From a virus: 20,365 nt of DNA. Of this stretch, positions 20,164-20,365 are shown one piece after another. The translations under genes were made by a program, and so were the position numbers. Where the stretch lies: positions 1 through 20,365 of the IMG/VR virus record IMGVR_UViG_3300002835_001391; one strand, 5' to 3'. Position 1 is the stretch's first letter. Every line of letters starts with the position of its first letter. The notes beneath the pieces were generated by a model, which searched no databases, was not told the origin of the DNA, and saw nothing but the letters and a program-made list of their open reading frames with translations.

Positions 20164-20365
20164 GCGACATCACCCTGCCCCGCGCTGTGGTCTGGAGATT
20201 ACACGCGGCGTTCAGAGACGCGGACAAAACGATTAGGCCAAGCGGCGAGAAATCGGATTACAGCGCCGAAATCGCCGCCCTCGACGCCGCGCTCGCGGAG
20301 CCGGAGCCGGAGAGCAAGACCCCCGCATGGTGGATGGATGGACTGACAGTAACCCTGATGCGCGA
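20160..20365 (+). CDS. Hypothetical protein, truncated by the window end
   Basis: A GTG at 20160 overlaps the preceding stop (GTGA) and the frame stays open to the window edge, giving 68 residues. The start reads MSDITLPRAVVWRLHAAFRD, followed by DKTIRPSGEKSDYSAEIAAL, DAALAEPEPES and a Trp-containing segment. It has the look of small early phage proteins with an 'alaaLdaaLaepepe' helix and acidic linker. No function can be assigned. Confidence 0.5.
   Translation, partial: MSDITLPRAVVWRLHAAFRDADKTIRPSGEKSDYSAEIAALDAALAEPEPESKTPAWWMDGLTVTLMR

Noticed and set aside
1-20365. CRISPR array or insertion sequence
   Set aside because: No spaced direct repeats, terminal inverted repeats or transposase-like reading frame were seen on either strand.

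Overview
The window reads as a segment of a tailed double-stranded DNA bacteriophage or prophage with a short-tailed (podovirus-like) virion and high GC content. High third-position GC, dense packing and gene content are consistent with a proteobacterial host, but no host gene is present to confirm that. Nearly every gene joins the next by a 1-4 base overlap (ATGA, TGATG or GTGA).

Left arm, bases 1-13344, + strand, is the virion ejection and adsorption block. It holds the end of a tail nozzle-type protein, a GNAT-fold internal virion protein, an alanine-rich inner-core protein, a 548-residue inner-core protein and a 2511-residue internal virion protein. The giant protein carries an inserted low-GC3 domain and a zinc metallopeptidase-type HETGH motif. 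A pectate-lyase-like beta-helix tailspike and a second small fibre protein end the block. This order resembles the internal-core genes of T7-like phages followed by the receptor-binding genes.

Centre, bases 13346-16690, - strand, is a leftward recombination operon. From its promoter it encodes a 66-aa protein, a 91-aa protein, a one-helix membrane protein, a 43-aa acidic protein, an Erf-type single-strand annealing protein and a YqaJ-type exonuclease. A 68-aa protein, a small protein with an SSB-like acidic tail, a NinB-like protein, an HTH protein and a YbcO/DUF1364-type nuclease follow. It converges tail-to-tail with the fibre gene, with one base between the stop codons.

Bases 16691-16813 form a divergent control region with back-to-back promoter candidates and a dyad operator candidate, next to a Cro-like HTH gene.

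Right arm, bases 16814-20365, + strand, is an early block. After cro and a small basic ORF comes about 480 bases of promoter-like and hairpin-rich sequence. Next is a 56-aa HTH protein coupled to a 246-aa protein whose motifs resemble the tRNA-guanine transglycosylase/DpdA superfamily. A replication-associated protein and several small conserved phage proteins follow, the last cut by the window end.

The most unusual observations are: a short stretch inside the giant virion protein where codon bias points to a different reading frame; the lone transglycosylase-like gene; and a repeated promoter/leader unit (AGTGTTGACAT ... CA repeat + AGGAG). No terminase, capsid, lysis, integrase, CRISPR or tRNA gene is visible here.
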